Of a stretch of 64,000 nucleotides of DNA, positions 49,804 through 59,700 are shown piece by piece; positions within the stretch are counted from its first letter, which is position 1, and the number at the start of each line of letters is the position of its first letter. Under the pieces are notes generated by a model that searched no databases, was not told the DNA's origin, and worked only from the letters and a program-made list of their open reading frames with translations. The translations under genes and the position numbers were made by a program. The DNA comes from JACKIC01 sp964392305 (lineage in GTDB: Bacteria; Planctomycetota; UBA1135; UBA2386): assembly GCA_964392305.1 (NCBI GenBank), contig CAYMPV010000017.1, forward strand, positions 1 to 64,000. The letters are read 5' to 3'.

Positions 49804-50838
49804 ATGGCAATCATGCGAGTTCCCCTCACCACCCTGCTGCTGCTCACCTCAGGCCTCACCGCCCAGACCACGGTCGCGCTCACCAGCGCCTCGCCGATCT
49901 CCGTGCTGACCAGCGACGCGGCTGGCGTCGGCACGTTCGGTACGGTCGCCCAGAACCAACCGATCGGCTACTGGCCCAACACCGTGGCGTTGTCGACCAG
50001 CCAGTACCCGAACGGCAAGTCGTTGCTGGCTTCGACCAACATCTACCCGACGCAGTCCTACCAAGAAGGCATCGGCCTCAACTACTTCGAACAGGCCGCA
50101 TGCCGCGGCCTGCCCGGTGACTTCGCGGGCACCTCGGCGTCGGCGGCGCAGGCCGGCGCCACGCTCGGCGTGCACAGCGTGCTGGCCACGTTCGCGGCGA
50201 CGCCGGGCACCAGCGGCGAGTTCCGCATCACGCTGCTCGCCAACTCGGGTACCAACGGCACCACGTTCGCGACCGTCGACGTCGACAACGACAACACCAA
50301 CGAGTTCGCCCAAGGCACCACGGGCAGCTTCGTGATCCCCTACACGTTCGGCGCCAGCGGTCAGGCGGTCGTGCGCATCGACAACGAATGCCATGTCCCC
50401 GGCATCTCGCTCAGTCTCTACAACCGCGCCTACAGCCAGATCTCCGTCTGGTTCATGCCCAACATCACGGCGACCTGCAACCTCACGCCGTACGGCCAGG
50501 GCTGCAACGGCGTGTCGGCGAGCGGCCTGGACGTGGTCACCGGCAACACGCGTACGATCAGCGTGCTGGCCACCGGTTGCTACGCCAATGGTCCGGTGAT
50601 CGTCGCGTCCGGCTCGCAGCAGATCATGTTGCCGCTGCCGCTGGGTTGTGCGCTGCTGTCGAACGCGGAAGGCGTGTCGCTGGTGACCGCCGACGCTGCG
50701 GGCAACGCGACGAGCACGTGGCAGATCCCCGCGACGCTGGTCGGCACCACCAACGTGCAACTGTTGCCGCTGACGGTGATCGGCGGCAACCTGGTGCTGT
50801 CGGCGAGCAACGGCATCGAGATCCACTGCTTCCGCTGA
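49804..50838 (+). CDS. Secreted protein with shared C-terminal domain
   Basis: The 344-residue product has a signal peptide (VPLTTLLLLTSGLTAQ). A beta-rich region of about 200 residues follows, low in charge and rich in Thr/Gly/Asn, with a Ca-binding-like DVDNDNTNEF stretch. From YGQGC (about residue 228) the C-terminal domain shared by the proteins at 14609, 41545 and 51069 begins: LPLGCALLSNAEGVSL, DAAGNATSTWQIPATLVGT, SASNGIEIHC. The function is unknown. ATG 49804 is followed by a second ATG (49813) that would work equally well. Confidence 0.65.
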   Translation: MAIMRVPLTTLLLLTSGLTAQTTVALTSASPISVLTSDAAGVGTFGTVAQNQPIGYWPNTVALSTSQYPNGKSLLASTNIYPTQSYQEGIGLNYFEQAACRGLPGDFAGTSASAAQAGATLGVHSVLATFAATPGTSGEFRITLLANSGTNGTTFATVDVDNDNTNEFAQGTTGSFVIPYTFGASGQAVVRIDNECHVPGISLSLYNRAYSQISVWFMPNITATCNLTPYGQGCNGVSASGLDVVTGNTRTISVLATGCYANGPVIVASGSQQIMLPLPLGCALLSNAEGVSLVTADAAGNATSTWQIPATLVGTTNVQLLPLTVIGGNLVLSASNGIEIHCFR

Positions 50839-51068
50839 CGGGCCCGCGGGTTCGCGCTCGCGCGGTGCGCGGCGCGACCCGGACCGAGGTCGCCGGACAG
50901 ATGTTGTCCAGGCACAGGCGCTCGTGGGCGCCATTCGATCCGCATCGCTGACAGTGCGCCGTTCCTCGCGGGAGCGGCAGCGGTCCTCGGCGCCGGCACG
51001 TTTGTTGGTTACCCGCGCGGACTCCTGGTCCTCGGCCTTTCGCCAGGACCGACTCCGCCTCCACGACG

Positions 51069-52949
51069 ATGCCTACCCACTCCTTCTTGCGCCTGGTCTC
51101 GGCCGGCGCCCTCGCCGCACTCTGTACTTCGCCCCTCACCGCCCAGCGTCCGTCGCTGTGGACCACCGTGACGATGCCACCCGGCGCCGCGTCGCTGAAC
51201 GCGATCGGCACAACGGTCAGCTTCACCAGCCCCGGCGCCGTGCACCTCTACTCCGGCGTCACCAAACGCTGGACGGTGGTTCCCGTCGGTCCGGGTGCGA
51301 CGGTGTTCCAGGCCAACGACTACTTCATCGTGCGTGACGGCACGACCCTGCACGGCCTCGCGACCCACGTCGACACGCTCGAGACGATCACCGTCAGCGC
51401 CGCGGCGACCGTGGTCAGCGGCTCGGCCAGTTCGTCGTGGACCACGCTCGTCGCCGATGGCGCGACGGCCTACGCGTTCGGCGCGTTCCACGGCAAGTGG
51501 GAGACGCAGGCGCTGACGGCACCGAACCCGACCATGGCGGTGAGCCGCCTGTGCGGTCTGTTGCTCGACGGCACCACCGCCTACGGCGTCAGCGCCCACC
51601 ACGGCACGTTCGTGCCCGTCGCTGCCGACGCCGCCGCGACCCTGGCCCTGGTCCGCGAATCCGAGGTCGGCACCGCCAACAGCCCCGGCGTGCTGCGCGC
51701 CTTCTCGGCGCAGCAGAACACCTGGGGAGTGCAGAACGTGCCCGGCGCCACCGGCTCCCTGCAGCGCGACGAGTTCGCGATGATGTGGGCCGGCAACCAG
51801 GTCTGGGCCTACTCGGGGCTGTCGGGAACGATGTCGAGCCACACCGCGACAGCGCCGATCACCACGATCGACGGCGCCGAGGGTGTCGCCGGCTTCGTCG
51901 ACGGCGGCGACGTCGTCTGCTACGGCGCCGGTCGCGGCCAGTTCGTGACGATGCCGGCCAGCAACCCGACGCTGACCTTCGACTACCACCTGGCGTTCGT
52001 CGACGAGGGTAACCAGGTCACGCCGTTCTCGGCGATCACCACGTCGTTCGGCCCGACGCTCGTCGGCGCCTTCGGCCTGGGCAGCAACGACGACATCGGC
52101 TACGCGGCCAACACCACCCAGGTGTTCGGCTACAGCCCGATCGTGAACGTCTGGTCGCTGGCGCCGATCAGCACCCCGCTGAGCACGAGCCTGGTGCGCA
52201 GCGCGATCGTGCTCGGCGACGCGACCGGTTACTGCGCCATGTCCGCGCGCACCGCGACGTGGGTGTCGTTGCCGACCAGCACCATCGGTGTCTACCAGGC
52301 GCCGTCGAACTCGGCCACGTTCGTGGCGCTCGACGGCTTCGGCGAAACCGCGCACGTGTTCGACGCGCGGCTGGGTCGCTGGGCCTCACTCACCGGACCG
52401 TCGCCTTGGACCGTCGACATTTCGCGGCACACGGTGGTCGTGCACGACGGCCAGAGCGCGCACGGCTTCGGCCAACCCTCCAGCGAGTGGTATCCGCTGA
52501 CGTTCGCGGGCGCCACCACGTCGGTGGACGTCGCCAGCTCGATCGCCGCGATCGTGCACGGCACCGATCAGCTCAGCGTCTACTGCGTGCAGGGGTCGTT
52601 CTCGTACCAGGGCCGCTATCCGGAGTTCACCCAGGCGATCAACCTCGGCCAGACGATCCACATGCACCAGGTCGGTGCACCCGGCAGCCTGCTGTTCTCG
52701 CTGATCGGCCTGCAGCCCGGCTACCTCGACGTGCGGCCGGCGGTCGACGGCGTCGTCTACATCGACCCGGCGTTGGCCGTGGCCAATGTCTGGCCGCAGC
52801 TCATCGACGGCGACGGCCTGCTCGAGATGGACTTCACCGTGCCCAACGACGCGGCCTTCGTCGGCCTGCAGTTGCACTTCCAGAACCTCGTGCTCGAGCC
52901 TTCGCGCCAGCCGTGGTTGTCGACCTCGGTCGCACCGATCGTGTTCTGA
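51069..52949 (+). CDS. Secreted repeat protein with shared C-terminal domain
   Basis: The 626-residue product has a signal peptide (LRLVSAGALAALCTSPLTAQ). About nine beta-rich repeats follow, with recurring motifs such as YAFGAFHGKWETQ, YGVSAHHGTFVPV and YSGLSGTMSSH, pointing to a propeller-like surface protein. The C-terminal 95 residues resemble the shared domain (GSLLFSLIGLQPG, LLEMDFTVPNDAAFVGLQLH, then WLSTSVAPIVF). Lone and short-spaced neighbours on the same strand (33 bp to the next gene) suggest co-transcription with the cyclase-fold gene. I do not recognise a specific function. Confidence 0.65.
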   Translation: MPTHSFLRLVSAGALAALCTSPLTAQRPSLWTTVTMPPGAASLNAIGTTVSFTSPGAVHLYSGVTKRWTVVPVGPGATVFQANDYFIVRDGTTLHGLATHVDTLETITVSAAATVVSGSASSSWTTLVADGATAYAFGAFHGKWETQALTAPNPTMAVSRLCGLLLDGTTAYGVSAHHGTFVPVAADAAATLALVRESEVGTANSPGVLRAFSAQQNTWGVQNVPGATGSLQRDEFAMMWAGNQVWAYSGLSGTMSSHTATAPITTIDGAEGVAGFVDGGDVVCYGAGRGQFVTMPASNPTLTFDYHLAFVDEGNQVTPFSAITTSFGPTLVGAFGLGSNDDIGYAANTTQVFGYSPIVNVWSLAPISTPLSTSLVRSAIVLGDATGYCAMSARTATWVSLPTSTIGVYQAPSNSATFVALDGFGETAHVFDARLGRWASLTGPSPWTVDISRHTVVVHDGQSAHGFGQPSSEWYPLTFAGATTSVDVASSIAAIVHGTDQLSVYCVQGSFSYQGRYPEFTQAINLGQTIHMHQVGAPGSLLFSLIGLQPGYLDVRPAVDGVVYIDPALAVANVWPQLIDGDGLLEMDFTVPNDAAFVGLQLHFQNLVLEPSRQPWLSTSVAPIVF

Positions 52950-52982
52950 AGCGCCCACCTCACGCCCCACCACCGACCACGC

Positions 52983-54719
52983 ATGCGTCACTCCACCCTG
53001 GTCCTGCTCTGCCTCTTGGCGCCGCTCGCGGCCCAGCAACAAGCGAAGTCGCCCAAGCCGGGCACGATCTTCCGCCGCGACATCGACGCCACGATCGCGG
53101 CGCTGCGCCAGTGCGCGGCGACCGACAAGTTGCCGGCGCTCGCCGAAGATGTCGCCGGCACCGGCAAGGTGCTGGTTGCGATGGCGCGCTGCCATCGCCG
53201 TTACCACATCGGCGATGGGCCGGTGGTGCGTCCGTCGGTCGAGTTCCTGCGCGGCCAGCAGCGCGACGACGGCAGCTTCGGCGACCGCAACGCCACCGCG
53301 TGGGCGATCAGCGGGTTGGCCGCGATCGACACTGCCGAGCAGCGCGACGCGACGGCACGGGCCCGCGAGTGGCTGACGCAACACGGCGGCGCGGCGGATC
53401 CGTTCGCGGCGCAGGTGGCGACGATTCGGGCCCAGGACGTCAGCGTCGCTGGGGCGGCGGCGCGCAAGGTGTGCCAGCAGTGGCTCGCCGAACCGACCGC
53501 GAAGGGCCGCGGCGCCGCGATCGACGCGCTGGTGCAGCTGGTTGCGTGCCAGGTGGCAACACTGCCGGAAGAGCTGCCCGAAGAGCTGGCGGAACATGCC
53601 GCACCGGCAGCTGTCGACGCCGCCTCCGTCGCGGTGTTCTCCCACTCGCAACAGCGCGGCATCGACTGGCTGATGCAACAACAGCAAGGTGGCGTGTTCA
53701 GCGCCCAGGCCGAACGCAGCCTGCCGCTCACGGGCTTTGCGCTCATGGCCCTGCAGAGCAAACCCCTCACGACGCGCAGCCGCGACGAACAGGCGGCGAT
53801 CGAAGCCGGCCAACGCTGGCTGCTCACCAGCCAGAACGACGACGGCACCTGGGGTGAGGACCTGCAGAACTACACCACCTGCGTCGCCGTCGGCGCGCTG
53901 TCGCGGTGCGACGACCCCGCCGCGGCGACGGCGCTGCAGAAGGCGCAGCGCGCGATTCTCGCGTTCCAACACGCCGAAGCCGAGGGTTATCGCAGCAGCG
54001 ACCGCGACTACGGCGCGATCGGCTACGGCGGCTCGCAACGCGGCGATCTGAGCAACCTGCACTTCTCGCTGCAGGCGCTGCGTGCGACCGGGCTGCCGGC
54101 CGACCACGAGGCATTCCACAAGGCCCTGGTGTTCCTGCAGCGCACCCAGAACCTGGCCAAGACCAACGACTACGTCGGCGTGATCGCCGATCCCGACCAC
54201 CCGCAGATCCTGCGCGAAGCGGTCTCGGGCGACGACGGCGGCGCGTGTTACTACCCCGGCAACTCCGCGGCGGGCTACGTCGTGCGACCGGACGGCAAGA
54301 TGGTGGCGCGCAGCTACGGTTCGATGACCTACGCGCTGCTCAAGGCGTATGCCCTCGCGGGGCTGCCCAACGACGATCCGCGGCTGCAGGCCGCGGTCAC
54401 CTGGTTGCAGCAGCACTGGACGTTGCAGACCAATCCCGGCGCCGACCCCGGGCTCGGCGAGACCGCAGCCTACCAGGGTCTGTTCTACTCCTACCTGCTG
54501 ATGGCGCAGGCGCTCGATCAGTGCGGCATCCGCACGCTGCTCGTCGGCGACGGCGAACACCGCGGTCCGGTGGCCTGGGGCCCGGCGCTGCGGCAGCAAC
54601 TCGAACAGATGCAGCGCGACGACGGCACCTGGCGCAACGAGCAGAACGGTCGCTGGATGGAGAGCAGCGAGATGCTGTGCACGTGTTACGCGCTGCTCGC
54701 GCTCGAGCGCTGTCGCTGA
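52983..54719 (+). CDS. Secreted terpenoid-cyclase/prenyltransferase-fold protein
   Basis: The 578-residue product has a signal peptide (STLVLLCLLAPLAAQ). Repeated alpha-alpha units carry QW-type motifs (FLRGQQRDDGSFGDRNATAW, WLLTSQNDDGTWGEDLQNYT, MQRDDGTWRNEQNGRW). This is the squalene-cyclase/prenyltransferase alpha-toroid seen in many planctomycete secreted proteins. The DxDD catalytic motif of squalene-hopene cyclases was not seen, so a binding or structural role is more likely than cyclisation. It starts 33 bp after the previous secreted-protein gene. Confidence 0.75.
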   Translation: MRHSTLVLLCLLAPLAAQQQAKSPKPGTIFRRDIDATIAALRQCAATDKLPALAEDVAGTGKVLVAMARCHRRYHIGDGPVVRPSVEFLRGQQRDDGSFGDRNATAWAISGLAAIDTAEQRDATARAREWLTQHGGAADPFAAQVATIRAQDVSVAGAAARKVCQQWLAEPTAKGRGAAIDALVQLVACQVATLPEELPEELAEHAAPAAVDAASVAVFSHSQQRGIDWLMQQQQGGVFSAQAERSLPLTGFALMALQSKPLTTRSRDEQAAIEAGQRWLLTSQNDDGTWGEDLQNYTTCVAVGALSRCDDPAAATALQKAQRAILAFQHAEAEGYRSSDRDYGAIGYGGSQRGDLSNLHFSLQALRATGLPADHEAFHKALVFLQRTQNLAKTNDYVGVIADPDHPQILREAVSGDDGGACYYPGNSAAGYVVRPDGKMVARSYGSMTYALLKAYALAGLPNDDPRLQAAVTWLQQHWTLQTNPGADPGLGETAAYQGLFYSYLLMAQALDQCGIRTLLVGDGEHRGPVAWGPALRQQLEQMQRDDGTWRNEQNGRWMESSEMLCTCYALLALERCR

Positions 54720-54796
54720 GTCGCGCGGCGCGGCGCGCCGCGTCGAGCACGAGGATTTTCCTGCCGGGGTCTTGTTCCCACGCGCCATCGCCGATA

Positions 54797-54812
54797 TAGA
54801 CCGACCGGTCTA
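54797..54812. promoter_or_regulatory. NemR-type operator before the tetR gene
   Basis: A perfect palindrome TAGACC-GACC-GGTCTA lies 9 bases before ATG 54822. It has the TAGACC-N4-GGTCTA layout described for E. coli NemR (from memory). Its position over the expected promoter/ribosome-binding region predicts autorepression by the regulator it precedes. Confidence 0.75.
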
Positions 54813-54821
54813 TTCCGACGC

Positions 54822-55439
54822 ATGAACCCCACCCACCATGAAGCCGCGGCGCGCGACACCGATACGCGTGAACGCATTCTTGCCGCCGGCGCCGAACTGT
54901 TCGGCAAGAAGGGTTTCAACGGTTGCGGGCTCAGCGAAGTGCTGCAACAGGCCGGCGTACCCAAGGGCTCTTTCTACCACTACTTCAGCAGCAAGGAAGA
55001 GTTCGGGGTGGTGCTGATCGAGCGGGCGCGCGACGAATACCTGGCGGAGCTGCGACCGGTGCTGAGCGATCGCAAGCTGAGTCCGGTGCGCCGGCTGCGC
55101 ACCGTGTTCGAGCACACGCGCGACGAGTGCGCGGCGCAGGGACCGACCGTCGAGTGCCTGATCCCCAAGCTCGCGCTCGAGACCGGCAACCTCAGCGAAC
55201 CCGTGCATGCGGCCGTCAAGAGCTGCTATCAGCTGTGGAGCGCGCTGCTCGCCCAGGTCATCCGCGAAGGCCAGGCCGCGGGCGAGATCGCCGCGACCCA
55301 CGACGCGGACCGCCTCGCCAACGTGCTCGTGATGCTGTGGGAAGGCGCCGCCATCCGCATGCAGATCGACCGCACCATCGAACCCTTGAACGACTTCCTC
55401 ACCTTCGTCTTCGACACCTTGCTCGGCGCGCCCGAGTAG
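54822..55439 (+). CDS. TetR/AcrR family regulator, NemR-like
   Basis: The 205-residue protein has a TetR helix-turn-helix at about 15-62 (RILAAGAELFGKKGFNGCGL, SEVLQQAGVPKGSFYHYFSS). Its C-terminal part resembles NemR, the repressor that senses electrophiles and bleach: DECAAQGPTVECLIPKLALE, then LSEPVHAAVKS and an IEPLNDF end. Two Cys at spacing 9 lie in the region where NemR has its redox-active Cys, but the Lys that partners it seems to be Gln here. It is preceded by a NemR-type operator, and a second, one base shorter, precedes the efflux operon 195 bp downstream on the same strand. It probably represses itself and the pump. Confidence 0.85.
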   Translation: MNPTHHEAAARDTDTRERILAAGAELFGKKGFNGCGLSEVLQQAGVPKGSFYHYFSSKEEFGVVLIERARDEYLAELRPVLSDRKLSPVRRLRTVFEHTRDECAAQGPTVECLIPKLALETGNLSEPVHAAVKSCYQLWSALLAQVIREGQAAGEIAATHDADRLANVLVMLWEGAAIRMQIDRTIEPLNDFLTFVFDTLLGAPE

Positions 55440-55596
55440 CACGGACCCGTATCCCCGACCCCGTCCCGCCCGACTTTTCTGGCCTCGCCGACGAACCGCG
55501 CGCGCCTCGTTCGTCTGCTCGTGCGGCGTGACAGTCGCACCACCCTGGCACTGTTGCCACCCGATCGAATCTCTCGCGAACCCTGCCGGCAACCAC

Positions 55597-55611
55597 TAGA
55601 CGACCGGTCTA
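55597..55611. promoter_or_regulatory. Second NemR-type operator before the efflux operon
   Basis: TAGAC-GACC-GGTCTA, the same as the site at 54797 except that one C of the left half is missing. It lies 22 bases before ATG 55634 of the RND adaptor gene. The match to the regulator's own operator ties the pump to the TetR gene; the shortened left half may weaken binding. Confidence 0.7.
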
Positions 55612-55633
55612 CGCACTTCCAATCTCTCGAAAC

Positions 55634-56770
55634 ATGCCCCACACCAAGACCTCCGTGCTCGGCAGGGTGCTCGGGACGATCCTGCTGTTCGCAGTCGTCG
55701 CCGGCATCACGGTCGGCCTGATCTACTACAAACGCGGCAAGGTCGACGCTGCCGCAGCCCAAGCCGCCGCCACGCCCGAGTTCTCTGCGGCGATCGAGTG
55801 CGCGACGGTGCACACGGTGCTCTACACCCAGACCAGCACCGCGATCGGCACCACCCGCGCGCTTCGTTCGATCACCCTGCGCAACGAGCTGCCCGGGACC
55901 GTGCGCGCGGTGCACCTGCAGACCGGCGGAGTCGTCGACGCGGGCGAACTGCTCGTCGAGCTCGATGTCGCCGTCGAAGAGGCCCAGCTCGCGGCCCTCG
56001 AGGCCGAGGCCCGGCTCGCCGAGACGATGCTCGGCCGCATGGAGCGTGCGCTCGAACAACAGGGCGCATCGGCTGCGGATGTCGACCGGGCGCGGGCTGA
56101 GCGCGACATGGCCAACGCGAACGTCGCCCGCTTGCGAGCGCTGCTCGAGCAGAAGCGACTGCGCGCCCCGTTCCGCGCCCGCGTCGGCCTCGTCGACCTG
56201 CAGATCGGCCAGTATCTCGAACCCGGCACCCTGATCGCGACGCTGCAGGGCATCGACGACGCCGTGCACGTCGACTTCGCCGTGACGCAGGAGGTCGCGC
56301 GCCGGCTCGAGGTCGACACGACCATCGAGGTGGTGATCGCACGCGGCGGCGCGCCGGTGCCGGCGAAGATCGTCGCGCTCGACGCGCGCGTCGACGTGAA
56401 CACACGCAACACCTGGATCCGCGCCGAGTTGCGCGGCGTCGATCCGCTGCCGCGGCCCGGCGCCTCGGTGCGTGTGCGCGTGCCGGTGGCTGCGCCGCGC
56501 GAGGTCACCGTCGTACCGGTCAGCGCGTTGCGCCGCGGCCCGGACGGCAGCAGCGTCTGGGTCCTGCAGAGTGACGGGAAGGGCAACATGCGCGCCCATC
56601 CCCGCAGCGTCGCCAGCGGCACCGTGCTCGGCGACGAGGTCGTCGTCGAGAGCGGGCTCGAGACGGGCGAGAAGGTCGCCGCCGACGGTTCCTTCAAGAT
56701 CAAGTACCCCGGCATGCTCGTCACCCTTCCCAAAGAGCAGGCCGCCGGCAACCCCGGCACCGGCAACTGA
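55634..56770 (+). CDS. RND efflux periplasmic adaptor (membrane-fusion protein)
   Basis: The 378-residue protein has an N-terminal membrane anchor (about 8-30), a lipoyl-like hairpin split by a helical arm (GTVRAVHLQTGGVVDAGELL, then LRAPFRARVGLVDLQIGQYL) and a beta-barrel domain (VDFAVTQEVARRLEVDTTIE). A C-terminal membrane-proximal domain (VPVSALRRGPDGSSVWVL) completes the HlyD/MFP plan. It links the RND pump to the outer-membrane channel. It is the first gene of a three-gene operon (8 bp, then 1-bp overlap) and carries the second NemR-type site just upstream. Confidence 0.92.
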   Translation: MPHTKTSVLGRVLGTILLFAVVAGITVGLIYYKRGKVDAAAAQAAATPEFSAAIECATVHTVLYTQTSTAIGTTRALRSITLRNELPGTVRAVHLQTGGVVDAGELLVELDVAVEEAQLAALEAEARLAETMLGRMERALEQQGASAADVDRARAERDMANANVARLRALLEQKRLRAPFRARVGLVDLQIGQYLEPGTLIATLQGIDDAVHVDFAVTQEVARRLEVDTTIEVVIARGGAPVPAKIVALDARVDVNTRNTWIRAELRGVDPLPRPGASVRVRVPVAAPREVTVVPVSALRRGPDGSSVWVLQSDGKGNMRAHPRSVASGTVLGDEVVVESGLETGEKVAADGSFKIKYPGMLVTLPKEQAAGNPGTGN

Positions 56771-56778
56771 GGCTCACG

Positions 56779-59700
56779 ATGCGCTCGATCACCGACGTGT
56801 TCGTCCGGCACCCCGTGCTGGCCCTGGTCGTGAACCTCGTGCTCGTCCTCGTGGGCGTGCGTGTGGCGACCTCGCTGCCCGTGCAGCAGTATCCGAAGCT
56901 CGACAGCGCTTCGGTCATCATCACCACGGTCTACACGGGCGCCAGCGCCGAGACCGTGCGCGGCTTCCTGACCACGCCGATCGAACGCGCCGTGTCCGCG
57001 ATCGGCGGCATCGACCACATCGAGTCCGAGAGCCGCCAGGGCGTCAGCATGGTGACGATCCGGCTCGAGCTCGGCTACGACACCACCCGCGCGCTCGCCG
57101 AGGTCACCGCCCGCCTGCAGCAGGTGCGCAGCGAACTGCCGAGCGAGGCCGAACCGCCTATGGTCGACGTGCAGCGCGCCGACCGGCCGTACGCATCGTT
57201 CTACCTGAGCTTCACGTCGGACGAACGCAGCCTCGCCCAGATCACGGACTACCTGACCCGCAACGTGCAGCCGCAGCTGTCGACGGTCCAGGGCGTGCAG
57301 CGCGTCACCGTCGAGGCCGGCCGGCCGATCGCGATGCGTGTGTGGATCGACCCCGACAAGCTCGCGGCGTTGAACCTCGCGCCCGGCGACGTGTTCGCGT
57401 CGATCCAGCGCAACAACTACGTCGCGGCCGTCGGCCAGACGAAGGGCAATCTCGTGCAGGTCAACCTGCTCGCCGACACCGACCTGCGTTCGGTCGAGGA
57501 GTTCGCGCAGCTGATCGTCACCGACCGCGGCGGCGCGATCGTGCGCCTCAGTGACGTCGCCAGGGTCGAACTCGGCGCCGAGGAGCCGGACTTCATGGCG
57601 AAGTACGACGACCATCCGGCGGTCTACCTCGGCGTCTGGCCGCTCGTCGGCGCGAACGAGATCGACGTGCAGAAGTCGCTCGTCGCCGAGATGGACCGCC
57701 TGCGCACCAAGCTGCCGACGGAACTCGAGATGCACCTCGCCTACGACGGCACGCAGTTCATGCGCGACGCTCTCGCCGAGATCAGCAAGACACTCGTCGA
57801 GACGATCCTCATCGTCGGCCTGATCGTGTTCTTGTTCCTGGGCTCGGTGCGTACCGCGCTGGTGCCGTTGGTCGCGATGCCGGTTTCGCTGATCGGCGCA
57901 GCCGTGGTCATGGCGGCGTTCGGCTTCTCGCTGAACCTGCTGACGATCCTGGCGATCGTGCTCTCGGTCGGCCTCGTCGTCGACGACGCGATCGTCGTCG
58001 TCGAGAACGTCGAACGCCACGTGCGCATGGGCAAGACCCGGCTCGCGGCGGCCGCCGAGGCCGCGCGTGAACTGGTCGGCCCGATCATCGCGATGACGAT
58101 CACGCTCGCAGCGGTCTACACGCCGATCGGCTTCCAGGGCGGGCTCACCGGCGCGCTGTTCCTCGAGTTCGCGATCACGCTGGCGGCCGCAGTGCTCGTC
58201 TCGGGCATGGTCGCGATCACGCTGTCACCGATCATGAGCGCGTGGTTCGTCAGCGCCCACGACAAGCAACCGGTGCTGACCCGCTGGGTGGACGCCGGCT
58301 TCGCCAGGGTGCGCAGGCTCTACGAACGCGCGCTCGACGGCGCGCTGTCGATCCGCTGGGCGATCGTCGCGACGGCCCTGTTCGTCGCCGCCGCCGCGGT
58401 GCCGCTCTACACCGAGTCGCGCCGTGAGCTCGCACCGATCGAGGACCAGAGCCACATCAGCATGTTCTTCGAGGTCGCGCCCGACGCGACGCTGGAAGCC
58501 GTCGACGCCGCGTCGCGCGAGGTCGTCGAGAAACTCAAGACGGTGCCCGAGGCGAAGTTCATGTGGTCGCTGGTCGCCAACTGGGGCGGCTTCGGCGGCA
58601 TGGTCGCCAAGGACTGGAAGGACCGCGACCGCTCGACCACCGAGATCTGGCCGCAACTGTTCGGCATGGTCTCGCAGGTGCCCGGCGTCACCGCGTATCC
58701 GCGGCTCGACCCACCGCTGCCGACTTCCGGCCAGTTCGACGTCGAACTGGTGTTGCAGAGCTCGCTGCCGCTCGAGGACCTGCTGCAGACGACGCACGCC
58801 GTCATGGACTCGGCCATCAAGAGCGGCAAGTTCCAGTACGTCGACACCAACCTCAAGATCGACCGGCCCGAGGCGCGCGTGCGCATCGACCGCGAGCGCG
58901 TCGCCGACCTCGGCATGGACCTGCAGAGCGTCGGTCGCGAACTCGGCGCGCTGCTCGGCGGCGGCTACGTCAACCGCTTCAACTTCTTCGATCGCAGCTA
59001 CAAGGTGATCCCGCAGATCGGTCGCGAGGACCGCGCCACCGTCGGCCCGCTGCTCGACCTCAAGATCAAGACGCCGCGCGGCGACCTGGTGCCGGTCTCG
59101 GCGTTCACGACGATCGAGGCGGTGGCCGCGCCGCGCACGTTGAACCGCTTCCAGCAGCGCAACGCGGTCAAGATCTACGGTGGCGTGCAACCGGGCATCA
59201 CCAAGGAGGAAGGGCTCGCGGTGCTCGAAAGCGCGGCACGAGAGTTCGCCGACCCCGATGTGACGATCGACTACGCGGGCGAGTCGCGCCAGATCCGCCA
59301 CGAGGGCTCGTCGCTCGTGACCACGCTGGGCTTCGCGATCCTGCTCGTCTACCTGGTGCTCGCCGCGCAGTTCCGCAGCTTCCGCGATCCGCTGATCGTG
59401 CTGCTCGGTTCGGTGCCGCTGGCGATCACCGGCGCGCTGCTGTTCTCCTACATGGAGAAGACGACCGTCAACGTCTACTCGCAGGTCGGGCTGATCACGC
59501 TCGTCGGCCTGATCGCGAAGAACGGCATCCTGATCGTCGAGTTCGCCAACACGCTGCAGCGGCGCGGCCACGCCAAGCTCGCCGCACTGCGTGAGGCGGC
59601 GGCGACGCGCCTGCGCCCCGTGCTGATGACCACCGCGGCGACCATCTTCGGCCACCTGCCGCTGGTGTTCGTGACCGGTCCGGGCGCGATGGCGCGCAAC

